DNA of 12,303 nt from CAYLSO01 sp964386525 (GCA_964386525.1 CAYLSO010000263.1:1-12303), one strand, 5' to 3'. Positions 1 to 9,305 are shown, counted from the first letter of the stretch. Program-made: numbers and translations. The notes: generated from the letters alone by a model not told the origin.

Positions 1-7
1 CATCGTT

Positions 8-388
8 ATGGCCGAGGACCACGCCACCGAAGCGGAGATCAAGCTCGAGTGGGAGCGACGGGTGCGCTCGGTGCGGGCGCGTTGGGACGCCCGCGCCGAG
101 CTGCGGCTGTGGGGGGTGGAGGAGATCGCCCGCCCACGCGCGCCGGTGGCGTGGACGTACGAGACCCGGGCGGGCCTGCGCACGCTGTCGGGGGAAGTGG
201 ATCTGGCGGACGGCGTGGTTGCCCGGTTGCCCTGTCCGGTCTGCGGACGCCTGGTGGGGGAGTACTGGTGGGAGGGGGGGTTCGTCTGCCGGCGCTGCCG
301 GGGCCGGGGGGTACAGGCCACGGAGCCGGCGGAGTCCCCGCCCAGGGCCCCGGCCGGGCGGACCCCGGCGCGCAAACGCCCCGGCTGA
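8..388 (+). CDS. Small zinc-ribbon protein of unknown function
   Basis: I do not recognise this 126-residue protein. The N-terminal half (residues 9-40) is charged, rich in Arg, Glu and Trp, and probably helical. Residues 76-79 (CPVC, followed by Gly) and 94-97 (CRRC) form a CPxCG-x14-CxxC pair typical of a zinc ribbon, with an aromatic turn (EYWW) between the knuckles. The last 25 residues are Pro/Ala/Arg-rich and probably disordered. No signal peptide or membrane segment is visible. The ATG at 8 has only seven bases before it, no Shine-Dalgarno sequence can be seen, and the frame stays open to the window edge, so the true start may lie further upstream. It precedes the TPR gene on the same strand by 207 bp. 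A nucleic-acid-binding or structural zinc-ribbon role is possible, but nothing in the context supports a specific one. Confidence 0.6.
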   Translation: MAEDHATEAEIKLEWERRVRSVRARWDARAELRLWGVEEIARPRAPVAWTYETRAGLRTLSGEVDLADGVVARLPCPVCGRLVGEYWWEGGFVCRRCRGRGVQATEPAESPPRAPAGRTPARKRPG

Positions 389-405
389 GCGGGCTCCCCC
401 GGGCA

Positions 406-434
406 TTGCCTCCGCGCGGCCCAGAGCGTAGATT
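406..434 (+). promoter_or_regulatory. Possible sigma70-like promoter for the TPR gene
   Basis: A TTGCCT element (406-411) and a TAGATT element (429-434) are separated by 17 bp. Each matches the -35 and -10 consensus at 4 of 6 positions. The pair lies in the spacer between the zinc-ribbon gene and the TPR gene, which would give a 5' leader of about 155 nt. In such GC-rich DNA the relatively AT-rich -10 stands out, but a chance match cannot be excluded. Confidence 0.25.
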
Positions 435-565
435 CTCCAGCGAACTGCAGTCCGACCGCCGGCCGAGGCGGCCCCACGGCGCCCCGGTCGCTTTCGTTCC
501 TCCCCAAGCGCCCTTCCGGCTGCCGCCTCGCGAGTGCCCGCGCCGGGAGAGGAACGCGTTCATGG

Positions 566-586
566 GCTCGGGTCCGGGACCCGAGC
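566..586. repeat. Perfect 21-bp palindrome abutting the TPR gene RBS
   Basis: The arms GCTCGGGTCC (566-575) and GGACCCGAGC (577-586) are exact reverse complements around a single central G at 576. The Shine-Dalgarno GGAGG begins at the very next base (587-591), and the GTG start follows at 596. In DNA this could be an operator for a dimeric regulator. In RNA it would fold as a 7-8 bp hairpin with a 5-nt or 3-nt loop, directly 5' of the ribosome site. No T-tract follows, so it is a poor intrinsic terminator. Confidence 0.55.
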
Positions 587-595
587 GGAGGCAAC

Positions 596-1270
596 GTGAC
601 CGAACCCCATCTCACTCGTCGCCAGCGGGAAGATCCCCTGGTCATCGCCTGGCTCCGCGCGCAGGAGTGGCTGGAGGCCAACGCGCGAGTGCTGGCCATC
701 GTGGCGGGCGCCCTCGTGCTCGTGGCCGTCGTCGCCGTCCTGTGGTCGCGCGCCAGGGCGCAGGCCGCCGACAAGGCCAGTGCCCGCGTCACCGAGATGT
801 CGGCCTTGTACTGGCGCGGCGATTACGCCAGCGTCCTGACGCAGGCCGACGGGATCCGCAAGGAGTTCCCGGGCACGCCCGGGGCCGCCGACGCCGCCCG
901 CATGAAGGGCGACGCCCTGTACTGGCAAGGCGACTTCAAGAAGGCGGCGGAGAACTACGAGATCTTCCTCAAGGAGGTCAAGACGCCGTCGCCGGTGCGG
1001 ACCGGGGTGCGTCGCAACCTGGCGCAGGCCTACGAGGGAGACAAGCAGCCCAAAGTCGCCGCCGGGCTCTACGAGGAGTTGGCCAAGGAACCGGGGCCGC
1101 GGCTGCTGTGCGCCGATCTGTGGCTGGCGGCCGGCCGGTCCTGGCAAGCGGCCGGCGACAACCCGCGCGCCATCGCCGCCTACCGCACCGTGTCGCGCGA
1201 GTTCACCGACACGCCCTTCGCCGTCAACGCCGAGGTCGCCCTGGGCGAGATGAACCAGACGGACCTGTAG
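596..1270 (+). CDS. Membrane-anchored TPR protein, YfgM-like
   Basis: This 224-residue protein has a short cytoplasmic head with 'LTRRQREDP', a single transmembrane helix at residues about 32-50 (Val/Ala/Leu-rich) followed by the basic SRAR, and then a soluble domain of degenerate tetratricopeptide repeats. Repeat-like units are seen near 69-90 (YWRGDY), 107-127 (YWQGDFKKAAENY), 139-163 and 176-203 (GDNPRAIAAYR). This architecture matches the YfgM/TPR_21-type proteins of Gram-negative bacteria, which in E. coli associate with the SecYEG translocon and periplasmic chaperones. A similar role here is inference, and other TPR scaffold roles are possible. The start is GTG at 596, chosen because GGAGG at 587-591 lies 4 nt upstream and the membrane anchor falls at the expected distance. 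The gene converges on leuS, and a GC-rich hairpin 30 nt after the stop may end its transcript. Confidence 0.8.
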   Translation: MTEPHLTRRQREDPLVIAWLRAQEWLEANARVLAIVAGALVLVAVVAVLWSRARAQAADKASARVTEMSALYWRGDYASVLTQADGIRKEFPGTPGAADAARMKGDALYWQGDFKKAAENYEIFLKEVKTPSPVRTGVRRNLAQAYEGDKQPKVAAGLYEELAKEPGPRLLCADLWLAAGRSWQAAGDNPRAIAAYRTVSREFTDTPFAVNAEVALGEMNQTDL

Positions 1271-1299
1271 GTCGCGCCGCATCCCGAAGGGAGCGCGGA

Positions 1300-1336
1300 G
1301 AGGGGCCCGCCCGCACGCCGCCGGGCGGGCCTTCTC
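1300..1336 (+). terminator. GC-rich hairpin after the TPR gene
   Basis: GGCCCGCCCG (1304-1313) pairs perfectly with CGGGCGGGCC (1322-1331) around an 8-nt loop. The helix can extend outward through G-U and A-U pairs to 1300/1336 with one bulged base. It begins about 30 nt after the TPR stop codon. No clear U-tract follows, so it may be a non-canonical terminator or an RNA 3'-end stabiliser. Confidence 0.45.
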
Positions 1337-1380
1337 GCGCCCGGTCACGGCCTGGGGGGCGCCCCGAGTCTGAACGTCGC

Positions 1381-1405
1381 ATAATTATTCTTATGTAAAT
1401 ATCAA
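1381..1405. other. AT-rich island in the convergent intergenic region
   Basis: In this 25-base stretch 22 bases are A or T, with G or C only at 1390, 1395 and 1403. The surrounding DNA is well over two-thirds G+C. It lies between the 3' ends of the convergent TPR and leuS genes and between their hairpins. It has no start codon with a usable open frame and no clear paired -35/-10 promoter on either strand. It may assist transcription termination, bind a nucleoid protein, or be the scar of an insertion. The sequence does not decide between these. Confidence 0.6.
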
Positions 1406-1423
1406 GACGGAGGGCGGTCGCGG

Positions 1424-1442
1424 CCGGCGCGGCTCGCGCCGG
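1424..1442 (-). terminator. Hairpin downstream of leuS
   Basis: CCGGCGCG (1424-1431) and CGCGCCGG (1435-1442) are perfect reverse complements around a 3-nt loop, giving an 8-bp all-GC stem. It lies about 50 nt past the leuS stop codon. Reading on the leuS strand, the next roughly 20 nt are GC-rich, and then comes the AT-rich island. The lack of an immediate U-tract makes it only a candidate terminator. Confidence 0.4.
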
Positions 1443-1494
1443 ATTCGGAAGCGCGGCAGGGTGGCCCCCCTACCGGCGGACCGGGCCGCGGCTC

Positions 1495-4092
<2,598 letters not shown>

Positions 4093-4166
4093 ACGGGCTC
4101 CGGGTCGTGGCCAGGGCGCGCCGGTCGGCTGGGCGCCGGCGCCGCACGCGCGGCAGGATATGACGC

Positions 4167-4193
4167 CGCCCCGGGTCGCGGCAACCCGGGGCG
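4167..4193 (-). promoter_or_regulatory. Leader hairpin between holA and leuS
   Basis: GCCCCGGGT (4168-4176) pairs perfectly with ACCCGGGGC (4184-4192) around a 7-nt loop, with one more C-G pair outside (4167/4193). The hairpin lies 21 nt after the holA stop and 74 nt before the leuS ATG on the - strand. No U-run follows, so it could be a weak terminator, a processing site, or part of a leuS leader. No convincing T-box signature or leucine-rich leader peptide is present. Confidence 0.35.
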
Positions 4194-4214
4194 GGGCGAT
4201 GCCGGCGGGGGCGC

Positions 4215-5318
4215 CTAGCTCCGCGCCGTCTCTCCCTCCCCCCCCGCCACGCCGAGCACCGCGCGGGTGAGCAGCGCCGGCGCGTCGCCGCGGCCGCTCT
4301 TCCAGGCGCGCTCGACGCGGTAGAGCAGGTCGAGCGCGGCCGTCAGCTCGCGGTCGCTGCGGCCGCGGGCCAGCCGCTCCGAGTTCTCGCGATCGCGGAT
4401 CCAGCCCCACTGCTGCGTCTTGAGGCGCAGGGCTCCGCTCACCAGGGTCTGCAGCCGGAAGAGGATCGTCCCCTCGCTCTCGCCCGCTCCGAGCGAGCGC
4501 AGCAGGTGGTCCACCGCCTGGTCGGGCCGCCGCTCGGCGACGGCGCGCGCCAGGGCGGCGAGGCTGCCGGCGTGCACCGGCCGCAGCAGCGCCTCGGTCT
4601 GGGCCCGCGTGAGGCGGCCGCCCGGCCCCGCCCAGTCGGCGAGCTTCTCTATCTCGTTCATCACCTCGGCGGTGTCGAGGCGGGAGGTGTCGATTACCAG
4701 CGCGACGGTGCCCGGTTCGGCCTGCACGCCGAGGCGGGCCAGGCGGCGCTCCGCCCAGCGCGCCAGCACCTCGGGCGGCAGGCCGTCGAGGGCGACGCGC
4801 AGTCCGCACTCCGCCGCCAGCGCGGCGAGCGTCTTGCGCTCGGTCTCGGCGGCCGACTCGACGAAGACGACGCAGTTCTCGGGTGCGATCGCGGCCACGC
4901 CCCGGGCCGCCGCTTCGACGGTGCGCGGCGAGCGCACCCACTCCTCGACGTTGAGCACCAGGACGAAGGCGGCGGGCTGGAAGAGCGAGCCGCCCTGCGC
5001 GGCCGCCATCACCTGCTCGACGCCAGCCTCGCCGGCGCGCAGCACGGTGGGCGGGACGCCGGGGTAGGCGGCGGCCCAGCGCTCCTTGAGGCCGGTCAGG
5101 GCCTCGGCCTTGGCGGCCTCATCGGCGCCCGCCAGGTAGAGGGCCCGGGGCAGCGGCTCGTCGCCGCCCAGCCAGGCGTCGAAGCCCGCGGCGTCGAGGA
5201 CCGCGCTTCGCGAGGCGGTGGCCCGCGAGTCGCGCCCCGCGCCGCCGCGGCCGCCGGGGCGCGAAGCGCCGGCGCCCCCGGCCCTACCAGTTCTCGACGG
5301 TCCGGGTGAGGATCTCAT
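4215..5318 (-). CDS. holA: DNA polymerase III subunit delta
   Basis: Delta is the clamp-loader wrench that opens the beta sliding clamp during replication. This protein has 367 residues from ATG, slightly longer than the usual 330-350. The N-terminal AAA-like domain starts near residue 40, with the expected degenerate nucleotide site (ALYLAGADEAAK, 59-70). Middle-domain segments PENCVVFVES (146-155) and DTAEVMNEIEKLADWAG (215-231) match the delta pattern in which the polypeptide is split into discrete helical lid units. The C-terminal collar helices contain FRLQTLVSGALRLK (287-300). Identification rests on this pattern and on the lptE-leuS context. The start is doubtful: no ATG, GTG or TTG occurs in frame between the lptE stop and the conserved region. 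The ATG at 5318, or TTG at 5324, lies inside lptE and gives a low-complexity Gly/Arg/Pro N-terminal extension of about 35 residues. Confidence 0.85.
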   Translation of the reverse strand: MRSSPGPSRTGRAGGAGASRPGGRGGAGRDSRATASRSAVLDAAGFDAWLGGDEPLPRALYLAGADEAAKAEALTGLKERWAAAYPGVPPTVLRAGEAGVEQVMAAAQGGSLFQPAAFVLVLNVEEWVRSPRTVEAAARGVAAIAPENCVVFVESAAETERKTLAALAAECGLRVALDGLPPEVLARWAERRLARLGVQAEPGTVALVIDTSRLDTAEVMNEIEKLADWAGPGGRLTRAQTEALLRPVHAGSLAALARAVAERRPDQAVDHLLRSLGAGESEGTILFRLQTLVSGALRLKTQQWGWIRDRENSERLARGRSDRELTAALDLLYRVERAWKSGRGDAPALLTRAVLGVAGGEGETARS

Positions 5319-5877
5319 CGGCAAGCTTGCGGATGGCCAGGACCCGCCCCGAGCGCTCGTCCTGCGCCGGCTGCCCGGGCACGTCCACGACGTAGTAGTT
5401 GTGCGCGCGCACGAGGGCGTCGTCGCGCCAGATCTCGCGGTTCTTCACCTTGTCCAGGAGCTTCACCGCCACGGTCACGGAGACGCGGTACTCCTGGGCC
5501 TGCACCTGTCCGGTGAAGCCGAAGACCACGTTCTTGTACCCCATCACCGCGCCGGAGAGCAGGGCATCGGCCTCCTCCTCCCCCACGACCTTGAGGTGGT
5601 TGTCCTCTACGAAGCGGGTGACCACCGCCTGCGTGACCTCCTGGTCGAGGCCCGCCTCGACGGTGCGGTTCTCGAAGGTGGGGATGGCGATGCGCTGGAT
5701 GTGGGACGGCAGGAGGCCGGGCCTGGTGGAGTAGACGCCGCAGCCCCCGGCGGCCAGGAGCAGCGCGGCGGCGGCCAGGGCGGCGGCGAGGGCGAGGGGC
5801 ACGGCAGGACCGCGCCCGCCCGCGGCCGGGCGGACGCTAGGTGCCGGTCGGCTGCTCGCCCTCCTCGTCGCCGTCAT
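5284..5877 (-). CDS. lptE: LPS-assembly lipoprotein LptE
   Basis: LptE is the outer-membrane lipoprotein that plugs the LptD barrel and helps deliver LPS to the cell surface. The 197-residue precursor has a basic N-region, a long Ala/Leu hydrophobic stretch (about 26-44) and a lipobox-like AAGGC ending at Cys46. The mature start (GCGVYS) is followed by LPSHIQRIAIPTFENRT (residues about 56-72), the hallmark opening of LptE proteins in non-enteric Gram-negatives. The lipobox has Ala rather than Leu at -3, which is weaker than consensus but tolerated. The chosen ATG at 5877 overlaps the upstream response-regulator gene by 41 nt. A GTG at 5802 would remove the positively charged N-region and is less likely. 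It overlaps holA downstream by 35 nt, the classic lptE-holA pairing. Confidence 0.88.
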   Translation of the reverse strand: MTATRRASSRPAPSVRPAAGGRGPAVPLALAAALAAAALLLAAGGCGVYSTRPGLLPSHIQRIAIPTFENRTVEAGLDQEVTQAVVTRFVEDNHLKVVGEEEADALLSGAVMGYKNVVFGFTGQVQAQEYRVSVTVAVKLLDKVKNREIWRDDALVRAHNYYVVDVPGQPAQDERSGRVLAIRKLADEILTRTVENW

Positions 5878-7339
5878 AGCCCCCGTTCATCCGGTAGATC
5901 TTCATCCGGTAGCGCAGCTTGTCGCGCTTCATGCGCAAGAGCTCCGCGGTGCGGCTCTGGTTGCCATTACACGCCGCCGAGGCCTTGAGAATCAAGGTCT
6001 TCTCGAGCTCTTCCAGCAGCGCCTCGCACGGGATGCCGTCGGACGGCACCCCGGGGGTGGCGAGGATGTCCTCCAGCCGCTCGGCCAGCTCCGAGCGCTC
6101 GCCGGGACGCGCGGCGCGCGGCGCCGCGGCTCCCAGGTGCAGGTGGGCGGGCTTCAGCTCCGACCCCGACTCGAGCAGGACGGTTCGCTCCATCAGGTTG
6201 CGCAGCTCGCGGATGTTGCCCGGCCAGGGGTACTCGAGCATGGCCCGCTCGGCCTCGGGGTGGATGCGCGTGAACTCCTTCTTGAAGGCGAGGTTGAACT
6301 GCCCCATGAAGTGGAGGGCCAGGGGCAGGATGTCGTCGCGCCGCTCGCGTAGCGGCGGCACGTAGATCGGCACCACCTTCAAGCGATAGAAGAGGTCCTC
6401 GCGGAACCCCCCCTCCCGCACGCGCCGTTCCAGGTTCTGGTTGGTGGCCGAGATGATGCGCGTCGACACCGAGATGTCCTTGAGGCCGCCGACCCGCTTG
6501 AAGGTCATGCGCTCGAGCACGCTCAGCAGCTTGACCTGCAGGGGCAGGCTCATCTCTCCCACCTCGTCGAGGAACAGGGTGCCGCTGTGGGCCAGCTCGA
6601 GGAGCCCTTGCTTCTGGGCGCGGGCGTCGGTGAAGGCCCCCTTCTCGTGCCCGAACAGCTCCGATTCCAGCAGCTCGCGCGGGATGGCGGCGCAGTTGAT
6701 CTCGAGGAACGGCTTGGTGGCCCGGGCCGAAAGCTTGTGGATGGTGCGCGCGATGTGCTCCTTGCCGGTGCCCGACTCCCCCTCGATGAGCACGCTGGTG
6801 GTCTCGCCGCGCGCCACCTGCTCGACCATCCGGTAGACCTCGAGCATGCGCGGCGACTGGCAGCGGACGATGCCCTCCTCCTGCCAGACCCGCTGGCGCA
6901 GCACCTCGACCTCGAGGCGCAGGCGCCGCTTCTCGAGGCCCTCGCGCACCAGGCCCTCGAGCTCGTCGAGGGCCAGCGGCTTGCGCAGGAAGTAGAAGGC
7001 GCCGCGCCGCATCGCCTCGACCGCCTTCTTCACGTCGGCGACCGCGGTGATGATGATGACCGGCAGCCCCGGCGAGTCCTGCTGGATCTCGGCCAGCAGG
7101 TCGAGGCCGTCGGCGTCGGGCAGGCGCACGTCGAGCACCACGAGGTCGGGCCCTTCGGCGCGGAAGAGGCGCATCGCCGCCTCGCCGCTGCCCGCCTCGC
7201 TGACGTGGTAGCCGGCGTCGACCAAGGCGCACTTCACGAAGTGGCGGATGCTCTGCTCGTCGTCCACCACCAGTACGTGCGCCGTGGGGAAGGCGCGCTC
7301 CTCGCGCGCGTCGTCGGCGTTCCTGCGGTCCTCAGTCAT
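5837..7339 (-). CDS. NtrC-family sigma54-dependent response regulator
   Basis: This 500-residue three-domain activator should be phosphorylated by the adjacent kinase and drive transcription with sigma54 RNA polymerase. The receiver domain (21-135) has the acidic pair Asp26/Asp27, phosphoacceptor Asp70 in VVLDVRLP, Thr98 and Lys120. The AAA+ domain (about 157-390) has Walker A GESGTGKE (187-194), Walker B GTLFLDE (253-259), and RERRDDI and WPGNIRELRN further on. The sigma54-contact loop reads GAFTDA (234-239) instead of the canonical GAFTGA. A Fis-type helix-turn-helix lies near the C-terminus (NQSRTAELLRMKRDKLRYRM), followed by an acidic tail of about 15 residues. ATG at 7339 has GGAGG 5 nt upstream (7345-7349) and overlaps the kinase stop by 8 nt, indicating translational coupling. 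The target genes are not visible in the sequence. Confidence 0.95.
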   Translation of the reverse strand: MTEDRRNADDAREERAFPTAHVLVVDDEQSIRHFVKCALVDAGYHVSEAGSGEAAMRLFRAEGPDLVVLDVRLPDADGLDLLAEIQQDSPGLPVIIITAVADVKKAVEAMRRGAFYFLRKPLALDELEGLVREGLEKRRLRLEVEVLRQRVWQEEGIVRCQSPRMLEVYRMVEQVARGETTSVLIEGESGTGKEHIARTIHKLSARATKPFLEINCAAIPRELLESELFGHEKGAFTDARAQKQGLLELAHSGTLFLDEVGEMSLPLQVKLLSVLERMTFKRVGGLKDISVSTRIISATNQNLERRVREGGFREDLFYRLKVVPIYVPPLRERRDDILPLALHFMGQFNLAFKKEFTRIHPEAERAMLEYPWPGNIRELRNLMERTVLLESGSELKPAHLHLGAAAPRAARPGERSELAERLEDILATPGVPSDGIPCEALLEELEKTLILKASAACNGNQSRTAELLRMKRDKLRYRMKIYRMNGGYDGDEEGEQPTGT

Positions 7340-9305
7340 CCCGACCTCCCTGTGAGGCTTCTTCCAGCGGCAGCTCGACGATGAAACAGGCGCCCCGCTC
7401 CGGCTGCGGACGGACGCGCAGATGGCCGCCGTGACGCTTGACGATGTCGTGGCAGACGTAGAGACCGAGGCCGGTGCCGCCGGCCTTGGTCGTGAAGAAG
7501 GGCTCGAAGATGCGGCTCCGGTCCTCGTCCGGCACCCCCGGGCCCTCGTCCTCGATGGCCAGGCACAGCGCGGTGGCGCCGGCGCCCGGGTGCGGGGCGT
7601 CCGCCTCGCCCGGGCCGGTCCACAGGCGCACGCGCAGGCGGCCGCCCGGCGGCGATGCCTCGGCGGCGTTCTTGAGCAGGTTGAGGCAGACCTGCTGCAT
7701 CTGGTCCGGGTCGAAGCGCGCCGTCGTGGGGCCGTCGGGCAGCGCCCAGGCCACCGACAGGTGCTTGTCGAGCAGCAGCGATTGCAGGCCGGTGAGGCTG
7801 CGCTCAACGACCTCGGCGAGGTCGGCGCGGCGGGGCGCCAGCCGCTTGGGGTGCGTGACCGTGAACAGGTCGCCGATGATGCGGTCGAGGCGGGCGATCT
7901 CGGTCTGGATGAACTCCACGTGCTCCAGCTCGCGCGTCCCGTCGGGGAAGCCCTTCTTGAGGTACTCCACGCCCGCCGCGATGCCGGCCAGCGGGTTGCG
8001 GATCTCGTGCGCGACGCTCGTGGTGAACCGCCCCAGCACGGCCAGGCGGTCGAGCTGGCGGATCTGCTCTTCCATCCGCTTGACGCGCGTCAGATCGGTG
8101 AGCGTGGCGATCGCCCCGTAGACCCGCCGCCGCTCGTCGCGCAGGAGCGAGGTGGCGAGCGAAAGGGGCACGCGGGCGCCGTCGGCGCGCCGCAGGGTGG
8201 TCTCGTGGCCGTGCACCTCGCGCCCGGTGGCCAGCGTGTCGCGCACCCGCTGCTGCGCGTCCTCGGGCAGCGCCGCGGCCAGCGGCTCCCCCACCACGGC
8301 CTCGGCGCGCAGACCGGCCAGCGCCTCGGCGGCGCGGTTGCAGGTCAGGATGCGGCCGTCCTGGCCCACGGCGAGCAACCCGGCGCCCATCGAGTTGAGG
8401 ATATCGTCGAGAAAGCGCTCGCTCTTGCGCAGGTCGTGGTACAGGCGGGCGTTCTCCAGCACCGGGGCCACCGAGAGAGCCACCGACTCGAGCAGCGTCA
8501 CCTCCCCCGGGTCGATGCCCGGCCCGCCCCCCGAGCGGGCGACGCCGACCAGGCCGAGGATCGGGAAACGGCTGCAGCCGAGACAGCGCCGGCGGCGCGC
8601 CTCGTGCGCCTCCCCCCAGCCCGGGCCGGCTCCCGGCTCGGGGAAGGCGTCCGAGGCGCCGCCCGCCTCGAACGGGCAGGGCGACGGGCAATCCTCGCCG
8701 CTGGCGCCCCCGCCCCCGCGCGACGCCGGGCGCCGGCTGCGCTGCAGGGGCACGGCGGTGTAGGACCCGAGCCCCTCCATCACGTCGGCCAGCCGGTGGC
8801 CGGCGGGCAGGGCGAACGGCGGATTGCGGCGCGCGTCGCGGATCGTGTAGGTGCGGTTCCACCACACCGCGCGGCTGGCGACGCCACCGTCGGCGGTCAG
8901 CGGCACGCGCAGCGGGTGGCAGGCCGTGCCCCGGCCGTCGCGGCGGCACCAGGTGCCCTCCAGGACGTTCTCCTCCCGGTTGGCCAGGCAGAGGAATACC
9001 TCGCTCATGGCGAAGGCCTGCAGGAGGTAGCCGGCCACGGTGCGCGTGGCCTCCTCGTCGTCGAGCGAGGAGACGACGGAGTTGGCCACCTCGCGCAGCG
9101 ACACCAGCTGCACGTTGGTCTCGATCAGGCGTCGGTGGCTGCGCTCCAGCTCGTCCACCAGTTCCGTGGCGGTGGCGAACAGCAGCTCGGCGTCGTCGGC
9201 GTGGCCGGCGACGACGGCGGGCGGCAGGCTGGCCAGCCCGCGCACCTCGTCGACGTGGCGCAGCAGTTCCTGCAGGGATTGTCGGTTCAGTTGCTTCTGC
9301 AGCAT
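7332..9305 (-). CDS. Soluble sensor histidine kinase, GAF-PAS-HisKA-HATPase
   Basis: This 657-residue kinase has no transmembrane helix, so it probably senses a cytoplasmic signal. An N-terminal coiled coil (about 45-75) leads into a GAF-like domain (about 76-290), which is interrupted by a Pro/Gly/Arg-rich insert containing Cys206, Cys210, Cys241 and Cys244. A PAS domain follows (about 297-408: ILNSMGAGLLAVGQDGRIL). The HisKA domain has phospho-acceptor His433 in VAHEIRNPLAG. The ATPase domain has the N-box (LNLLKNAAEA, Asn546), G1 (EDEGPGVP, 585-592), F-box (FEPFFTTK) and G2 (GGTGLGL, 609-615), so it should be catalytically competent. Start ATG 9305 has AAGGGA just upstream. The gene overlaps its regulator partner by 8 nt and follows the aminotransferase by 52 nt. 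The overall layout resembles NtrB-type kinases paired with NtrC-type regulators. Confidence 0.95.
   Translation of the reverse strand: MLQKQLNRQSLQELLRHVDEVRGLASLPPAVVAGHADDAELLFATATELVDELERSHRRLIETNVQLVSLREVANSVVSSLDDEEATRTVAGYLLQAFAMSEVFLCLANREENVLEGTWCRRDGRGTACHPLRVPLTADGGVASRAVWWNRTYTIRDARRNPPFALPAGHRLADVMEGLGSYTAVPLQRSRRPASRGGGGASGEDCPSPCPFEAGGASDAFPEPGAGPGWGEAHEARRRRCLGCSRFPILGLVGVARSGGGPGIDPGEVTLLESVALSVAPVLENARLYHDLRKSERFLDDILNSMGAGLLAVGQDGRILTCNRAAEALAGLRAEAVVGEPLAAALPEDAQQRVRDTLATGREVHGHETTLRRADGARVPLSLATSLLRDERRRVYGAIATLTDLTRVKRMEEQIRQLDRLAVLGRFTTSVAHEIRNPLAGIAAGVEYLKKGFPDGTRELEHVEFIQTEIARLDRIIGDLFTVTHPKRLAPRRADLAEVVERSLTGLQSLLLDKHLSVAWALPDGPTTARFDPDQMQQVCLNLLKNAAEASPPGGRLRVRLWTGPGEADAPHPGAGATALCLAIEDEGPGVPDEDRSRIFEPFFTTKAGGTGLGLYVCHDIVKRHGGHLRVRPQPERGACFIVELPLEEASQGGRDD

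Noticed and set aside
49..1398. 449-codon + strand frame spanning the zinc-ribbon and TPR genes
   Set aside because: It is a Gly/Arg/Pro-rich out-of-frame translation of two better genes and crosses both the palindrome and the terminator-like hairpin.
4093..4214. T-box riboswitch upstream of leuS
   Set aside because: Only a short CCGCG-like match is present. The region is too short and lacks a specifier stem and the full T-box sequence, so a claim is not justified.
4093..4941. N-terminal extension of leuS up to 4941 (1148 codons)
   Set aside because: The extension reads through holA in the wrong frame and is low complexity. ATG 4092 has a good ribosome site and gives a normal LeuRS length.
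5837..7807. Longer response-regulator start upstream (656 codons)
   Set aside because: The extra N-terminal part is an out-of-frame translation of the kinase ATPase domain. ATG 7339 with a strong GGAGG and an 8-nt overlap is the natural start.
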